A stretch of 64,000 nt of DNA, taken from positions 2,356,001-2,420,000 of the forward strand of contig OY969103.1 of the NCBI GenBank assembly GCA_963697915.1, read 5' to 3'. This DNA comes from VRUE01 sp963697915 (lineage in GTDB: Bacteria; Actinomycetota; Thermoleophilia; Solirubrobacterales; 70-9). Of the stretch, positions 9,500 through 17,557 are shown in pieces. The notes below the pieces were generated by a model that was not told the origin of the DNA, did no database searches, and saw only the letters and a list, made by a program, of their open reading frames with translations. Within the stretch, counting starts at the first letter, position 1. Each line of letters begins with the position of its first letter. Position numbers and translations under genes: made by a program.

Positions 9500-9940
9500 A
9501 TGGGGATTAAAACGGAGGCAATAGGCAAGGAATGGCCCGCCACGACTTACGAGGTGGGCAAGGAGAAGATCGGCGAGTACGCGCGGGTGGTGGGGCTGGA
9601 CAACCCCGTGCACCTCGACCGCGGGGCGGCCCAGGCGGCCGGCTACCGCGACGTGGTGGCGCCGCCGATGTTCTGCGTCGTCTACAGCGCCCCGGCGCTG
9701 GGGCCGGCGATGTTCGACCCCGACGTGGCGATGAACTTCGCCGCGATGGTGCACGGGGCGCAGGAGTTCGAGTGGGGCGAGCCGGCCTGCTCGGGCGACG
9801 AGATCACGACCACGGCCAAGTGCCTGGAGATCTTCGAGAAGGACGGCAAGGGCTTTTACGTCTTCGAGACCAACTCGGTCAACCAGGACGGCGCCCAGGT
9901 AGTGCGCGGCACCTGGACCAACATCGTCAGGGGGGTGTGA
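9500..9940 (+). CDS. MaoC/HadA-type hot-dog dehydratase subunit
   Basis: A 146-residue protein of the FAS1-like dehydratase (HadA/HadC) type. It reads EKIGEYARVVGLDNPVHLD near residues 25-45, then VAPPMFCVVYS and HGAQEFEWGEP. In mycobacteria such subunits pair with a HadB-like partner to form a (3R)-hydroxyacyl-ACP dehydratase of the type II fatty-acid cycle. Here the partner starts 1 base after the stop, supporting a heterodimer. This subunit lacks the full hydratase signature and is probably the substrate-binding half. The exact substrate is unknown. Confidence 0.8.
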   Translation: MGIKTEAIGKEWPATTYEVGKEKIGEYARVVGLDNPVHLDRGAAQAAGYRDVVAPPMFCVVYSAPALGPAMFDPDVAMNFAAMVHGAQEFEWGEPACSGDEITTTAKCLEIFEKDGKGFYVFETNSVNQDGAQVVRGTWTNIVRGV

Positions 9941-9941
9941 G

Positions 9942-10334
9942 ATGGCTGAGCTCAACGCGGGGGACCAGATCGCGGGTCTGAGCGTGACCCCGGACAAGTA
10001 CCTGCCGCATCGCTACGCGGGCGCCTCCGGCGACTTCAACCCGATCCACATCGATCCCGAGTTCGCCAAGGCGGTTGGGTTGCCGAACACGATCCTGCAC
10101 GGCCTCTACATGATGGGCCTGGTCGCCCGCGCGGCGACCGAGTCGGCCGGCGGCGACCCGCGCTCGCTGAAGCGGCTCTCGGTCCAGTTCCGCGGCATGG
10201 GCGCGCCCGAGACCGAGATCGTCGTCAGCGGCGAGGTCAAGGCGGTCGACGGCGACGGCGCCACGATCGATGTCGTCGCCGCCCAGGGCGAGAACCAGAC
10301 GATCCGCAACGCGGAGGCCGAAGTCCAGCTCTAA
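9942..10334 (+). CDS. MaoC/HadB-type (R)-hydratase/dehydratase catalytic subunit
   Basis: A 130-residue hot-dog protein carrying the hydratase-2 signature GASGDFNPIHID at about residues 26-37, with the catalytic Asp/His pair in GDFNPIH, and the following TILHGLYMMGL. It is the expected catalytic partner of the preceding HadA-like subunit; 1 base separates them. The pair probably dehydrates beta-hydroxyacyl thioesters in fatty-acid synthesis. An enoyl-CoA hydratase role in degradation is the main alternative. Confidence 0.85.
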   Translation: MAELNAGDQIAGLSVTPDKYLPHRYAGASGDFNPIHIDPEFAKAVGLPNTILHGLYMMGLVARAATESAGGDPRSLKRLSVQFRGMGAPETEIVVSGEVKAVDGDGATIDVVAAQGENQTIRNAEAEVQL

Positions 10335-10341
10335 CGGCTCC

Positions 10342-10347
10342 TAGAAT
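10342..10347 (+). promoter_or_regulatory. -10 box for hrcA inside a short palindrome
   Basis: TAGAAT lies 7 bases before ATG 10355 and forms the loop of a perfect 7-base palindrome (CGGCTCC at 10335-10341, GGAGCCG at 10348-10354). A palindrome centred on the -10 box is a plausible operator, but it is not a CIRCE sequence. Confidence 0.55.
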
Positions 10348-10354
10348 GGAGCCG

Positions 10355-11377
10355 ATGCTGTCCCCGCGCCAGGAGCTGATCCTCAGACTGGTCGTCGACG
10401 CCTACCTGGCCTCGGCGAAGCCGGTCGCGTCCAAGTCGATCGCCGAAAGCGCCGAGGTCGAGTGGGGCCCCTCGACGGTGCGGGCCGAGCTGGCGGCCCT
10501 GGAGGCCGCCGGGTACCTGACCCATCCCCACACCTCGGCCGGCCGGGTCCCGACCGATTCGGGTTACCGCTGCTACGTCGACTCGCTGATGGCCTCGGGC
10601 GCGGCGCCCGCCACCACCGGCGTCGAGCTCGAGCTCTCGCGCCTGCGGCGCGAGATCGACGAGGCGATGCGGGAGACCACCACCGCGCTGGCCCAGGTCA
10701 CCGACCTGATGGCGCTTGCCACGGCGCCGGCGCAGGCGACGGCAACGATCCACCGGGTCGAGGTCCTGCGCCTCGCCCCGACCAGGGTGATGGCGATCGC
10801 GATCGCCTCGACCGGCGACGTCGCCAAGCGCGTCTTCGACTTCGAGGCGCCGGTCGACCCCGGCCTGGTCGAGTGGGCCTCGAGCTACCTAAACGAGTCG
10901 CTCGCCGGGATGAGCCTCGGCGCGCGGATGATCGCCGACCGCCTCGCCGGCCCCGGGCTGGGCCCGGCCGAGGCCCGCTTCCTGGCGACGCTCGCGCCGG
11001 CCTTCACAGGGCTCGAGCAGGAGGCCGGCGAGGGCCTCTACATGGAGGGCGCCGCGCGCCTGCTCTCCGACGCGCACGTCGCCGACCTGCCCCGCGCCGA
11101 CCGGCTGATGACCGCGCTCGAGCGCCGCGCCGGAGTGCTCGGCATGCTGCGCTCGGCCCTCGACGAGCGCTCCGTCTTCGTCTGGATCGGCGGCGAGAAC
11201 CCGCAACCGGAGCTGCGCTCAGTCAGCGTCGTCGGCGCCAACTACGGGCTCGGGCACCGCAACCTCGGCTCGGTCGGCGTGGTCGGGCCGCTGCGGATGG
11301 ACTACGCGACGGCGATCGCCTCGGTGCGCGACGCGGCGCGCGAGCTGTCGCGCTACTGCGAGACGGTCTACGGCTGA
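10355..11377 (+). CDS. hrcA: Heat-inducible transcription repressor HrcA
   Basis: A 340-residue repressor, about the family length. It has an N-terminal winged helix (LSPRQELILRLVVDAYL, then STVRAELAALEAAGYL and HTSAGRVPTDSGYR at about residues 50-70), followed by the GAF-like dimerisation region and the C-terminal GLGHRNLGSVGVVGP...MDYATAI block. HrcA normally represses groE/dnaK genes at CIRCE. I prefer ATG 10355 because it sits just after the -10 box; ATG 10346 would lie within that box. The dnaJ-like gene follows after 10 bases, so this is the heat-shock pair usual in Gram-positives, without grpE or dnaK here. Confidence 0.92.
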   Translation: MLSPRQELILRLVVDAYLASAKPVASKSIAESAEVEWGPSTVRAELAALEAAGYLTHPHTSAGRVPTDSGYRCYVDSLMASGAAPATTGVELELSRLRREIDEAMRETTTALAQVTDLMALATAPAQATATIHRVEVLRLAPTRVMAIAIASTGDVAKRVFDFEAPVDPGLVEWASSYLNESLAGMSLGARMIADRLAGPGLGPAEARFLATLAPAFTGLEQEAGEGLYMEGAARLLSDAHVADLPRADRLMTALERRAGVLGMLRSALDERSVFVWIGGENPQPELRSVSVVGANYGLGHRNLGSVGVVGPLRMDYATAIASVRDAARELSRYCETVYG

Positions 11378-11387
11378 GCCCCCGACG

Positions 11388-12059
11388 ATGCCACGCGACT
11401 ACTACGAGACCCTCGGCGTCAGCCGCGATGCCAACGGCGGCGAGGTGAAGTCGGCCTTCCGCCGCCTCGCCCGCGAGCTGCACCCCGACGTCAACAACCA
11501 CGACCCGGAAGCGGAGGAGAAGTTCAAGGAGGCGGCGGAAGCCTACGAGGTGCTCTCCGATCCCGAGCGGCGCTCGGCCTACGACCGCTACGGGCACGAG
11601 GGGCTGCGCGGCGGCGCCGGCCCCCAGGGCGGCTTCAGCTCGGTCGAGGACATCTTCCAGGCCTTCTTCGGGGGCAACTTCGGCTTCGAGGTGCGGCGCG
11701 GCCCGATGCGCGGCCAGGACCTGATCCACACGGTCGAGATCTCGGCCCTCGACGCGATGCTCGGCGCCAAGATCAAGATCCCCAGCCACGAGGGCGAGCG
11801 CGAGATCGAGCTGCCGGCCGGGATCCAGCCCGGCTCCCAGTTCGCCCTGCGTGGGCACGGCATGCCCGGCGCCAACGGCGGCCCACCCGGAGACCTGGTG
11901 ATCGCGATCCAGGTGATCGTCCCCGAGGAGCTCTCCGAGGAGCAGCGCGAGCTCGCCGAGAAGCTGGCCGAGACGCTGGAGGCGCGCAACCTGCGCTCGC
12001 GCCAGGGCGGCGGCGGTGAAGAGAGCTTCTTCTCCCGTGTGCGGCGGGCCTTCGGTTGA
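11388..12059 (+). CDS. dnaJ: Shortened DnaJ co-chaperone lacking the zinc finger
   Basis: A 223-residue J-protein. A complete J domain with the HPD motif (ARELHPDVN, about residues 25-33) is followed by a short Gly-rich/Phe linker (about 70-100) and one C-terminal substrate-binding domain (RGQDLIHTVEISALDAMLGA, then ELPAGIQPGSQFALRGHGMP). The four CxxCxGxG zinc repeats and one of the two beta-barrel domains of standard 370-380 residue DnaJ are absent; there are no Cys pairs. The J domain should still stimulate DnaK. It sits where full dnaJ usually sits, after hrcA, and overlaps prmA by 4 bases. A full-length DnaJ may exist elsewhere in the genome. Confidence 0.88.
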   Translation: MPRDYYETLGVSRDANGGEVKSAFRRLARELHPDVNNHDPEAEEKFKEAAEAYEVLSDPERRSAYDRYGHEGLRGGAGPQGGFSSVEDIFQAFFGGNFGFEVRRGPMRGQDLIHTVEISALDAMLGAKIKIPSHEGEREIELPAGIQPGSQFALRGHGMPGANGGPPGDLVIAIQVIVPEELSEEQRELAEKLAETLEARNLRSRQGGGGEESFFSRVRRAFG

Positions 12060-12928
12060 TCCGACTCGCGGTTCGCTGCACCCCCGAGCAGGCCGAGATC
12101 GTCCTCGCCGAGCTCACCGTGCTGGCCCCGAACGGGGTCGAGGAGGAGCGCGGCCCCGGCTACGTCGAGTACGCGATCTACGGCGGCGAGGGCGAGCTGC
12201 CGGAGCTGGGCGAGATCGAAGTGGCGGCTGGTGACGGCCTGGTCGAGCTGGTCGCCACCGAGGTCCCCGACGACTGGGCCGACCGCTGGCAGGACTTCCA
12301 CAAGCCGCTGCTGGTCGGCGGCAGGCTCTGGCTGCGACCGTCTTGGGAGGAGCCGCGCGAGGGGGTGGTCGACCTCGTCGTCGACCCCGGCCGCGCCTTC
12401 GGCACCGGCGCCCACCCGACCACCCGCCTCTGCCTCGAGCTGCTGCTCGAGCGGGCGGACGCGGGCGAGGCCGGCGGCGCCCTGACCGACCTCGGCTGCG
12501 GCTCTGGGGTGCTGGCAATCGCCGCCGCCAAGCTCGGCTGGGGCCCGGTCCACGGCTACGACCACGAGCCCGACTCGATCGAGGCGGCGGGCGCAAACGC
12601 CGAGGCGAATGGCGTCGCGATCCAGCTCGAGCGCATCAACCTGCGCGAGCAGCTTCCCCAGCTTGGCCCCACCGTGGTGGCCAACCTCACCGCGCCGGTG
12701 TTGAAGGCGATATCCAGCCAACTCGAGGGGGGACGGGGGAGGGCTCGGCGGAGCCTCCCCGCTGTTGCTCCGACGAGTCCTCCCCCGTCACCGCGCACGT
12801 TGATCTGCTCCGGCCTACTCCCGTCAGAGTTGGACACCACCACCGCCGCCTTCGCCCCGGCCGGCCTGGTCGAGGTCGAGCGCCGCGGCGACGGCGACTG
12901 GGCGGCCCTGCATCTCCGTCGCGAGTAG
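12056..12928 (+). CDS. prmA: Ribosomal protein L11 methyltransferase
   Basis: A 290-residue SAM-dependent enzyme that methylates L11. It shows the PrmA features DRWQDFHKP, FGTGAHPTTRL and SAM motif I (DLGCGSGVLAIAA, about residues 145-157), then VVANLTAPVL where methyltransferase motif IV lies. The TTG start at 12056 overlaps the dnaJ stop. After VLKAISSQLEG the sequence is interrupted by about 20 Arg/Ser/Pro-rich residues encoded by a palindromic element (12732-12789) before the normal RTLICSGLLPSE strand resumes. The insertion is in frame, on a loop between two core strands, so activity may survive. Confidence 0.88.
   Translation: MIRLAVRCTPEQAEIVLAELTVLAPNGVEEERGPGYVEYAIYGGEGELPELGEIEVAAGDGLVELVATEVPDDWADRWQDFHKPLLVGGRLWLRPSWEEPREGVVDLVVDPGRAFGTGAHPTTRLCLELLLERADAGEAGGALTDLGCGSGVLAIAAAKLGWGPVHGYDHEPDSIEAAGANAEANGVAIQLERINLREQLPQLGPTVVANLTAPVLKAISSQLEGGRGRARRSLPAVAPTSPPPSPRTLICSGLLPSELDTTTAAFAPAGLVEVERRGDGDWAALHLRRE
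12732..12789. repeat. Palindromic element, core family C, copy 1 (in-frame in prmA)
   Basis: Outer arms GACGGGGGAGG (12732-12742) and its complement (12779-12789), extended inward with one mismatch to CTCG, flank a core with GAGCCTCCCCGCTGTTGCTC. The reverse complement of this core recurs at 24643-24668 with 24 of 26 bases identical, where the outer arms are different. The element encodes a basic/proline-rich insert in PrmA. Confidence 0.8.
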
Positions 12929-12932
12929 GAGG

Positions 12933-12938
12933 TATGTT
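12933..12938 (+). promoter_or_regulatory. -10 box, leaderless arrangement, small membrane protein gene
   Basis: TATGTT ends 8 bases before ATG 12947. The AGGAGG just upstream is too far from the ATG to act as its ribosome-binding site. Confidence 0.5.
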
Positions 12939-12946
12939 CTTCGCCG

Positions 12947-13432
12947 ATGCTGGCGACGATCATCGACCCCGGCTACAAGTTCGCGCTCTTCCTGCACATC
13001 CTCGCGGTGGTGCTCGCCTTCGGCCCGACCTTCGGCTACGCCCTCTTCTTCTCGGTCGCGCCGGATCACCCGCGCGCGACCCCGGCGATTCTCACCGGGG
13101 TGCAGAGATGCGACCGCTACCTGGTCAGCCCGGGTCTGATCGTCCTCCTCCTCGCCGGGATCTACCTGCTGATCGACGGCGACTGGGACGCGGGCGCGGC
13201 CTTCATCAGCGTCGGCTGGGTCGCGATCATCGTCCTCTTCGGCCTCCAGCACGCCTTCTTCCGACCGCAGACCGCCAAGGCGAAGGAGCTGGCCGAACGT
13301 GACCTGAAGTCGGGCGACACGCTCAGCGACGAGTTCACGGCGCTCAGCGAAAGGATCGGCAACATCGGCAAACTGGCCGGGCTGATCGTCGTCGTGACGG
13401 TCTTCTTCATGACGTACAAGCCCTTCCTTTAG
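12947..13432 (+). CDS. DUF2269-like integral membrane protein
   Basis: A 161-residue protein with four hydrophobic helices (about residues 8-32, 59-80, 84-103 and 140-158) and the N-terminal pattern FALFLHILAVVLAFGPTFGY, resembling DUF2269-type small membrane proteins. A charged linker (AKELAERDLKSGDTLSDEF) lies before the last helix. No catalytic motif is visible and the function is unknown. Its TAG stop overlaps the GTG start of murI, so the two are probably cotranscribed. Confidence 0.65.
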   Translation: MLATIIDPGYKFALFLHILAVVLAFGPTFGYALFFSVAPDHPRATPAILTGVQRCDRYLVSPGLIVLLLAGIYLLIDGDWDAGAAFISVGWVAIIVLFGLQHAFFRPQTAKAKELAERDLKSGDTLSDEFTALSERIGNIGKLAGLIVVVTVFFMTYKPFL

Positions 13433-14277
13433 TGCCCCCGGACGGCGCCCTCGGCGCACCCTCGCCGATCGCGATGTTCGACTCGGGGGTCGGTGGGCTC
13501 ACGGTCCTGCACGAGTGCCTCGTCTCGCTGCCCGAGGAGGACTTCGTCTACCTAGGCGACACGGCGATGTTCCCCTACGGCACGCGCGACCCCGAGCTGC
13601 TGCGCGAGCGGATCCGGGCGATCGCGACGCTGCTGCTCGACGGGGGCGCCAAGCTGCTGGTGATCGCCTGCAACACGGCGACGGCGATCGGCACCGACGT
13701 CGCCCGCGAGGTCGCGACCGAGCGCGGGGTGGAGGTTGTGCCGGTGGTCGAGCCGCAGGCCGAGATCGCCGCGGCGATCACCGAGAACGGCAGGGTCGGG
13801 GTGCTGGCGACGCCGAACACGGTCGCCAGCGGCGCCTACCGGCGGGCGCTCGAAGCGCAGGGCCGGGCGCTGCGGGTGACCGAGGTCGAGGCGCCCGACC
13901 TGGCGCCCTTCATCCAGGACGGCTCGCCCTTCGACGACGGCGTGATCGAGATGACCCGCGCCTACTGCGCGCCGCTGAAGCGGGCCGGGGTCGACACGCT
14001 GATCCTCGGCTGCACCCACTACCCACTGGTGGCGCCGATGCTGCAGCGCATCCTCGGCCGTGACGTGCGCCTGGTCAGCGGCGGCCACGCGGTCGCCGCC
14101 GCCGCCCAGCGCACGCTCGAGTCGGCTGGTCTCGCTCGCCCCGCCGACGGCGAGGGCGAGTACCGCTTCCTCTGCAGCGGCGAGGTCGAGTCGTTCCGCG
14201 AGCTCGGCACCCGCTTCCTGCAGATGCCGCTCGGCGAGGTCGAGCGAATCGACGTGCGCGCCGCCGACTACCCTTAA
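13432..14277 (+). CDS. murI: Glutamate racemase
   Basis: A 281-residue PLP-independent racemase making D-glutamate for peptidoglycan. The family signatures are complete: MFDSGVGGLTVL with the catalytic-site Asp, ACNTAT with the first catalytic Cys, and GCTHYPL with the second Cys and its His neighbour. The GTG at 13432 overlaps the preceding stop; the in-frame ATG 13474 is an alternative that would begin exactly at the conserved MFDSGVGG. It is followed 5 bases later by yqeY. Confidence 0.95.
   Translation: MPPDGALGAPSPIAMFDSGVGGLTVLHECLVSLPEEDFVYLGDTAMFPYGTRDPELLRERIRAIATLLLDGGAKLLVIACNTATAIGTDVAREVATERGVEVVPVVEPQAEIAAAITENGRVGVLATPNTVASGAYRRALEAQGRALRVTEVEAPDLAPFIQDGSPFDDGVIEMTRAYCAPLKRAGVDTLILGCTHYPLVAPMLQRILGRDVRLVSGGHAVAAAAQRTLESAGLARPADGEGEYRFLCSGEVESFRELGTRFLQMPLGEVERIDVRAADYP
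14269..14274 (+). promoter_or_regulatory. -10 box for yqeY inside the 3' end of murI
   Basis: TACCCT ends 8 bases before ATG 14283 and overlaps the last murI codons. This suggests an internal leaderless transcript. Confidence 0.4.
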
Positions 14278-14282
14278 GCGCG

Positions 14283-14703
14283 ATGAGCGTGCTCGAACAG
14301 ATGCAGGCGGATGTGCGGATCGCGATGAAAGCGGGCGAGCGCGAGCGTGCCGCGGCGCTGCGGCTGGTCGTCGACTCGCTGCAGCAAGACGCCAAGCTGG
14401 GCAAGGGCGACGAGGTCGCCGTGCTACAGCGAGAGCGCAAGAAGCGGCTCGAGGCGGCCGATGCCTACCGCGATGCCGGCCGCGCCGAGCAGGCCAGCGC
14501 TGAGACCTTCGAGGCGGAGCTGATCGAGGGCTACCTGCCGGCGCAGCTCTCCGACGAGGAGCTGGCCGAGCTGGTCGGGGCGGCGATCGAGGAGACCGGC
14601 GCCAGCGAGCAGAAGCAGATGGGCCAGGTGATGTCGGCGCTGATGCCGAAGCTGGACGGGCGCGCCGACGGCAAGCGGGTCAGCGCGGCGGTGCGAGAGC
14701 GAC

Positions 14704-14714
<11 letters not shown>
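14283..14714 (+). CDS. GatB/YqeY domain protein
   Basis: A 143-residue all-helical protein of the YqeY family (LEQMQADVRIAMKAGERERAAALRL at the start, EAELIEGYLPAQLSDEEL, and GQVMSALMPKLDGRADGKRVS at the end). The C-terminal region is related to the tRNA-binding tail of GatB. The precise role of free-standing YqeY is not settled. It overlaps phoH by 11 bases and shares a run with ybeY and era, all linked to RNA or ribosome handling. Confidence 0.9.
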
Positions 14715-15667
<953 letters not shown>

Positions 15668-15678
<11 letters not shown>

Positions 15679-16033
15679 CCTCACCGACGTGCCGGCCGAG
15701 CTGCGACCCGCGGTCGAGGCGGCGCTGGCGGCGACTGGTGTCGCCGACGGCCACCTCGCGGTCGAGCTGGTCGACGCCGGCCGCATCCAGGCGCTCAATC
15801 GCGAGCACCGCGGCGTCGACGCGCCGACCGACGTGCTCGCCTTCCCGCTCGACGGGACCGGCCCGACCGCCGGCCCGCGTGAGCTCGGCGACGTCGCGAT
15901 CTGCCCTGAGCACTGCGGCGACGTGACCGAGGCCGCGGTCCACGGCGTGCTGCACCTCTGCGGCCTCGACCACGAGGTCGACGACGGCGAGATGCTGGCC
16001 CTGCAGGAGCGTGTGATGGCGGGGCTGCGGTGA
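15668..16033 (+). CDS. ybeY: Endoribonuclease YbeY (rRNA maturation factor)
   Basis: A compact 121-residue zinc-dependent endoribonuclease involved in 16S rRNA 3' maturation. It carries the metal-binding signature HGVLHLCGLDHE at about residues 92-103, preceded by LNREHRGVDAPTDVLAFP. It is shorter than the about 150-residue family average, mainly at the N-terminus. ATG 15668 overlaps phoH, and its stop overlaps the era start (GTGA). The phoH-ybeY-era order is a widespread conserved cluster. Confidence 0.93.
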
Positions 16034-16923
16034 CCCGCGCCGGCTTCGTCGGGCTGGCGGGGAGGCCCAACGTCGGCAAGTCGACCCTGGTCAACGCGAT
16101 CGTCGGCAGCCACGTCGCGATCGTCTCGATGCGGCCGCAGACGACGCGGCGGGCGATCCGCGGCATCCGCACCGACACCGAGGCCGGCTGCCAGCTCGTC
16201 CTAGTCGACCTGCCCGGCGTGCAGCGCCCGCGCGACGTGCTGACCGAGCGCATGCAGCGCCGGGTAGAGCGCGAGCTCGCCGACTCCGACCTGGCCCTGC
16301 TGGTCGTCAACGGCGAGCAGGGGATCGGGCCCGGCGACCGCTTCATCGCCCGCGCCCTGGTCGAGGCGAACAGCAGCCTGCCGACGATCTGCGTCGTCAA
16401 CAAGATCGACCGCACCGGCCCCAACGAGCTGGTCCCGGTGCTCTCCGGGGCCGCCGACCTGGAGGGCGTTGACGAGGTCTTCCCGATCAGCGCCCGCAGC
16501 GGCGAGGGGCTCGAGGCCCTGGTCGAGCGACTCGGCGAGCTGGTCCCCGAGGGCCCCTACCTGTATCCGCCGGAGGATCACAGCGACCAGTCGAGCGAGA
16601 CGATGCTCGCCGAGCTGATCCGCGAGCAGGTGCTGAACCGGACCCGCGACGAGATCCCCCACTCGGTCGAGGTCCAGGTGAAGGAGGTTGCGCCCCGCGA
16701 AGACGGCCTGACCACGGTGCGAGCCGATATCTGGGCCGAGACCGAGTCGCAGAAGGGGATTCTGATCGGCAAGGGGGGAAGGAAGATCGGCGAGGTCGGC
16801 ACCGCCGCCCGCAGCTCGCTCGAAACCGAGCTGGGCGGCAAGGTCCACCTCGAGCTGCAGGTCCGCGTCCGCAGCCACTGGCGCCGCGACGAGGGGCTGC
16901 TCGATCGGCTCGGCATCGAGTAA
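16030..16923 (+). CDS. era: GTPase Era
   Basis: A 297-residue Ras-like GTPase needed for 30S assembly. G1 GRPNVGKST, switch I TTRRAIRGI, G3 DLPGV and G4 NKID are present, followed by the C-terminal KH domain with GKGGRKIGEVGTAAR, which binds the 3' end of 16S rRNA. It starts with GTG overlapping the ybeY stop. Length and motifs are standard. Confidence 0.96.
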   Translation: MTRAGFVGLAGRPNVGKSTLVNAIVGSHVAIVSMRPQTTRRAIRGIRTDTEAGCQLVLVDLPGVQRPRDVLTERMQRRVERELADSDLALLVVNGEQGIGPGDRFIARALVEANSSLPTICVVNKIDRTGPNELVPVLSGAADLEGVDEVFPISARSGEGLEALVERLGELVPEGPYLYPPEDHSDQSSETMLAELIREQVLNRTRDEIPHSVEVQVKEVAPREDGLTTVRADIWAETESQKGILIGKGGRKIGEVGTAARSSLETELGGKVHLELQVRVRSHWRRDEGLLDRLGIE

Positions 16924-16924
16924 C

Positions 16925-16930
16925 TACGAT
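16925..16930 (+). promoter_or_regulatory. -10 box for hisIE, leaderless arrangement
   Basis: TACGAT ends exactly 6 bases before ATG 16937, just after the era stop codon. This favours ATG 16937 over TTG 16934 as the start, and may drive the whole his/trp run. Confidence 0.6.
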
Positions 16931-16936
16931 TGCTTG

Positions 16937-17557
16937 ATGTTCGAGCAGGTGCAGTTCGACGAGCGCGGCCTGGTGCCGTGCGTGGCACAGGACGCCGATA
17001 GCGGCGAGGTGCTGACCCTTGCCTACGTCAACGAGGAAGCACTGCTGCTCACCGTCGAGAGCGGCGAGATGCACTTCTTCAGCCGTTCGCGCGAACGGAT
17101 CTGGCGCAAAGGCGAAGAATCGGGCTACATCCTGAAGCTGCGCCAGCTGCGCTACGACTGCGACGGCGACGCGATCGTCGCCCTGGTCGAGGCGAGCGGC
17201 CCCGCCTGCCACACCGGCGAGCGCTCCTGCTTCTACCGCGAGCTCGACGGTGACGAAGAGGTGGCGCCGGAGCCGGTCGCCCACGAGGCGCTGGCGGCGC
17301 TGCAGCGGACCCTGCGCAGCCGCGCCGAGGAGCGGCCCGCGGGCAGCTACACGGTGCGGCTGCTCGACGACCCGAAGCTGATCGGCGAGAAGGTCGAGGA
17401 GGAGGCCGAGGAGGTGGCGCGGGCGGCGCGCGAGGAGTCCGACGAGCGGGTCGCCGAAGAGGCGGCCGACCTGCTCTACCACCTCAGCGTCCTGCTCGCC
17501 TCACGCGAGCTGCCCCAGTCGGCCGTGATGGAGGTCCTCAATGGCCGTCGCGGCTGA
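16937..17557 (+). CDS. hisIE: Bifunctional phosphoribosyl-AMP cyclohydrolase / phosphoribosyl-ATP pyrophosphatase
   Basis: A 206-residue fusion catalysing steps 2 and 3 of histidine synthesis. The N-terminal HisI half shows VLTLAYVNEEALLLTVESGE, the metal-binding YDCDGDA and GPACHTGERSCFYR. The C-terminal HisE half (from about residue 115) shows GSYTVRLLDDPKLIGEKVEEEAEEV and EAADLLYHL. No other his genes are nearby. It overlaps trpE by 17 bases, tying it to the tryptophan operon; both pathways draw on PRPP. Confidence 0.95.
   Translation: MFEQVQFDERGLVPCVAQDADSGEVLTLAYVNEEALLLTVESGEMHFFSRSRERIWRKGEESGYILKLRQLRYDCDGDAIVALVEASGPACHTGERSCFYRELDGDEEVAPEPVAHEALAALQRTLRSRAEERPAGSYTVRLLDDPKLIGEKVEEEAEEVARAAREESDERVAEEAADLLYHLSVLLASRELPQSAVMEVLNGRRG

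Noticed and set aside
10335..11377. CIRCE operator for HrcA
   Set aside because: No TTAGCACTC-N9-GAGTGCTAA-like sequence is visible at hrcA or dnaJ.
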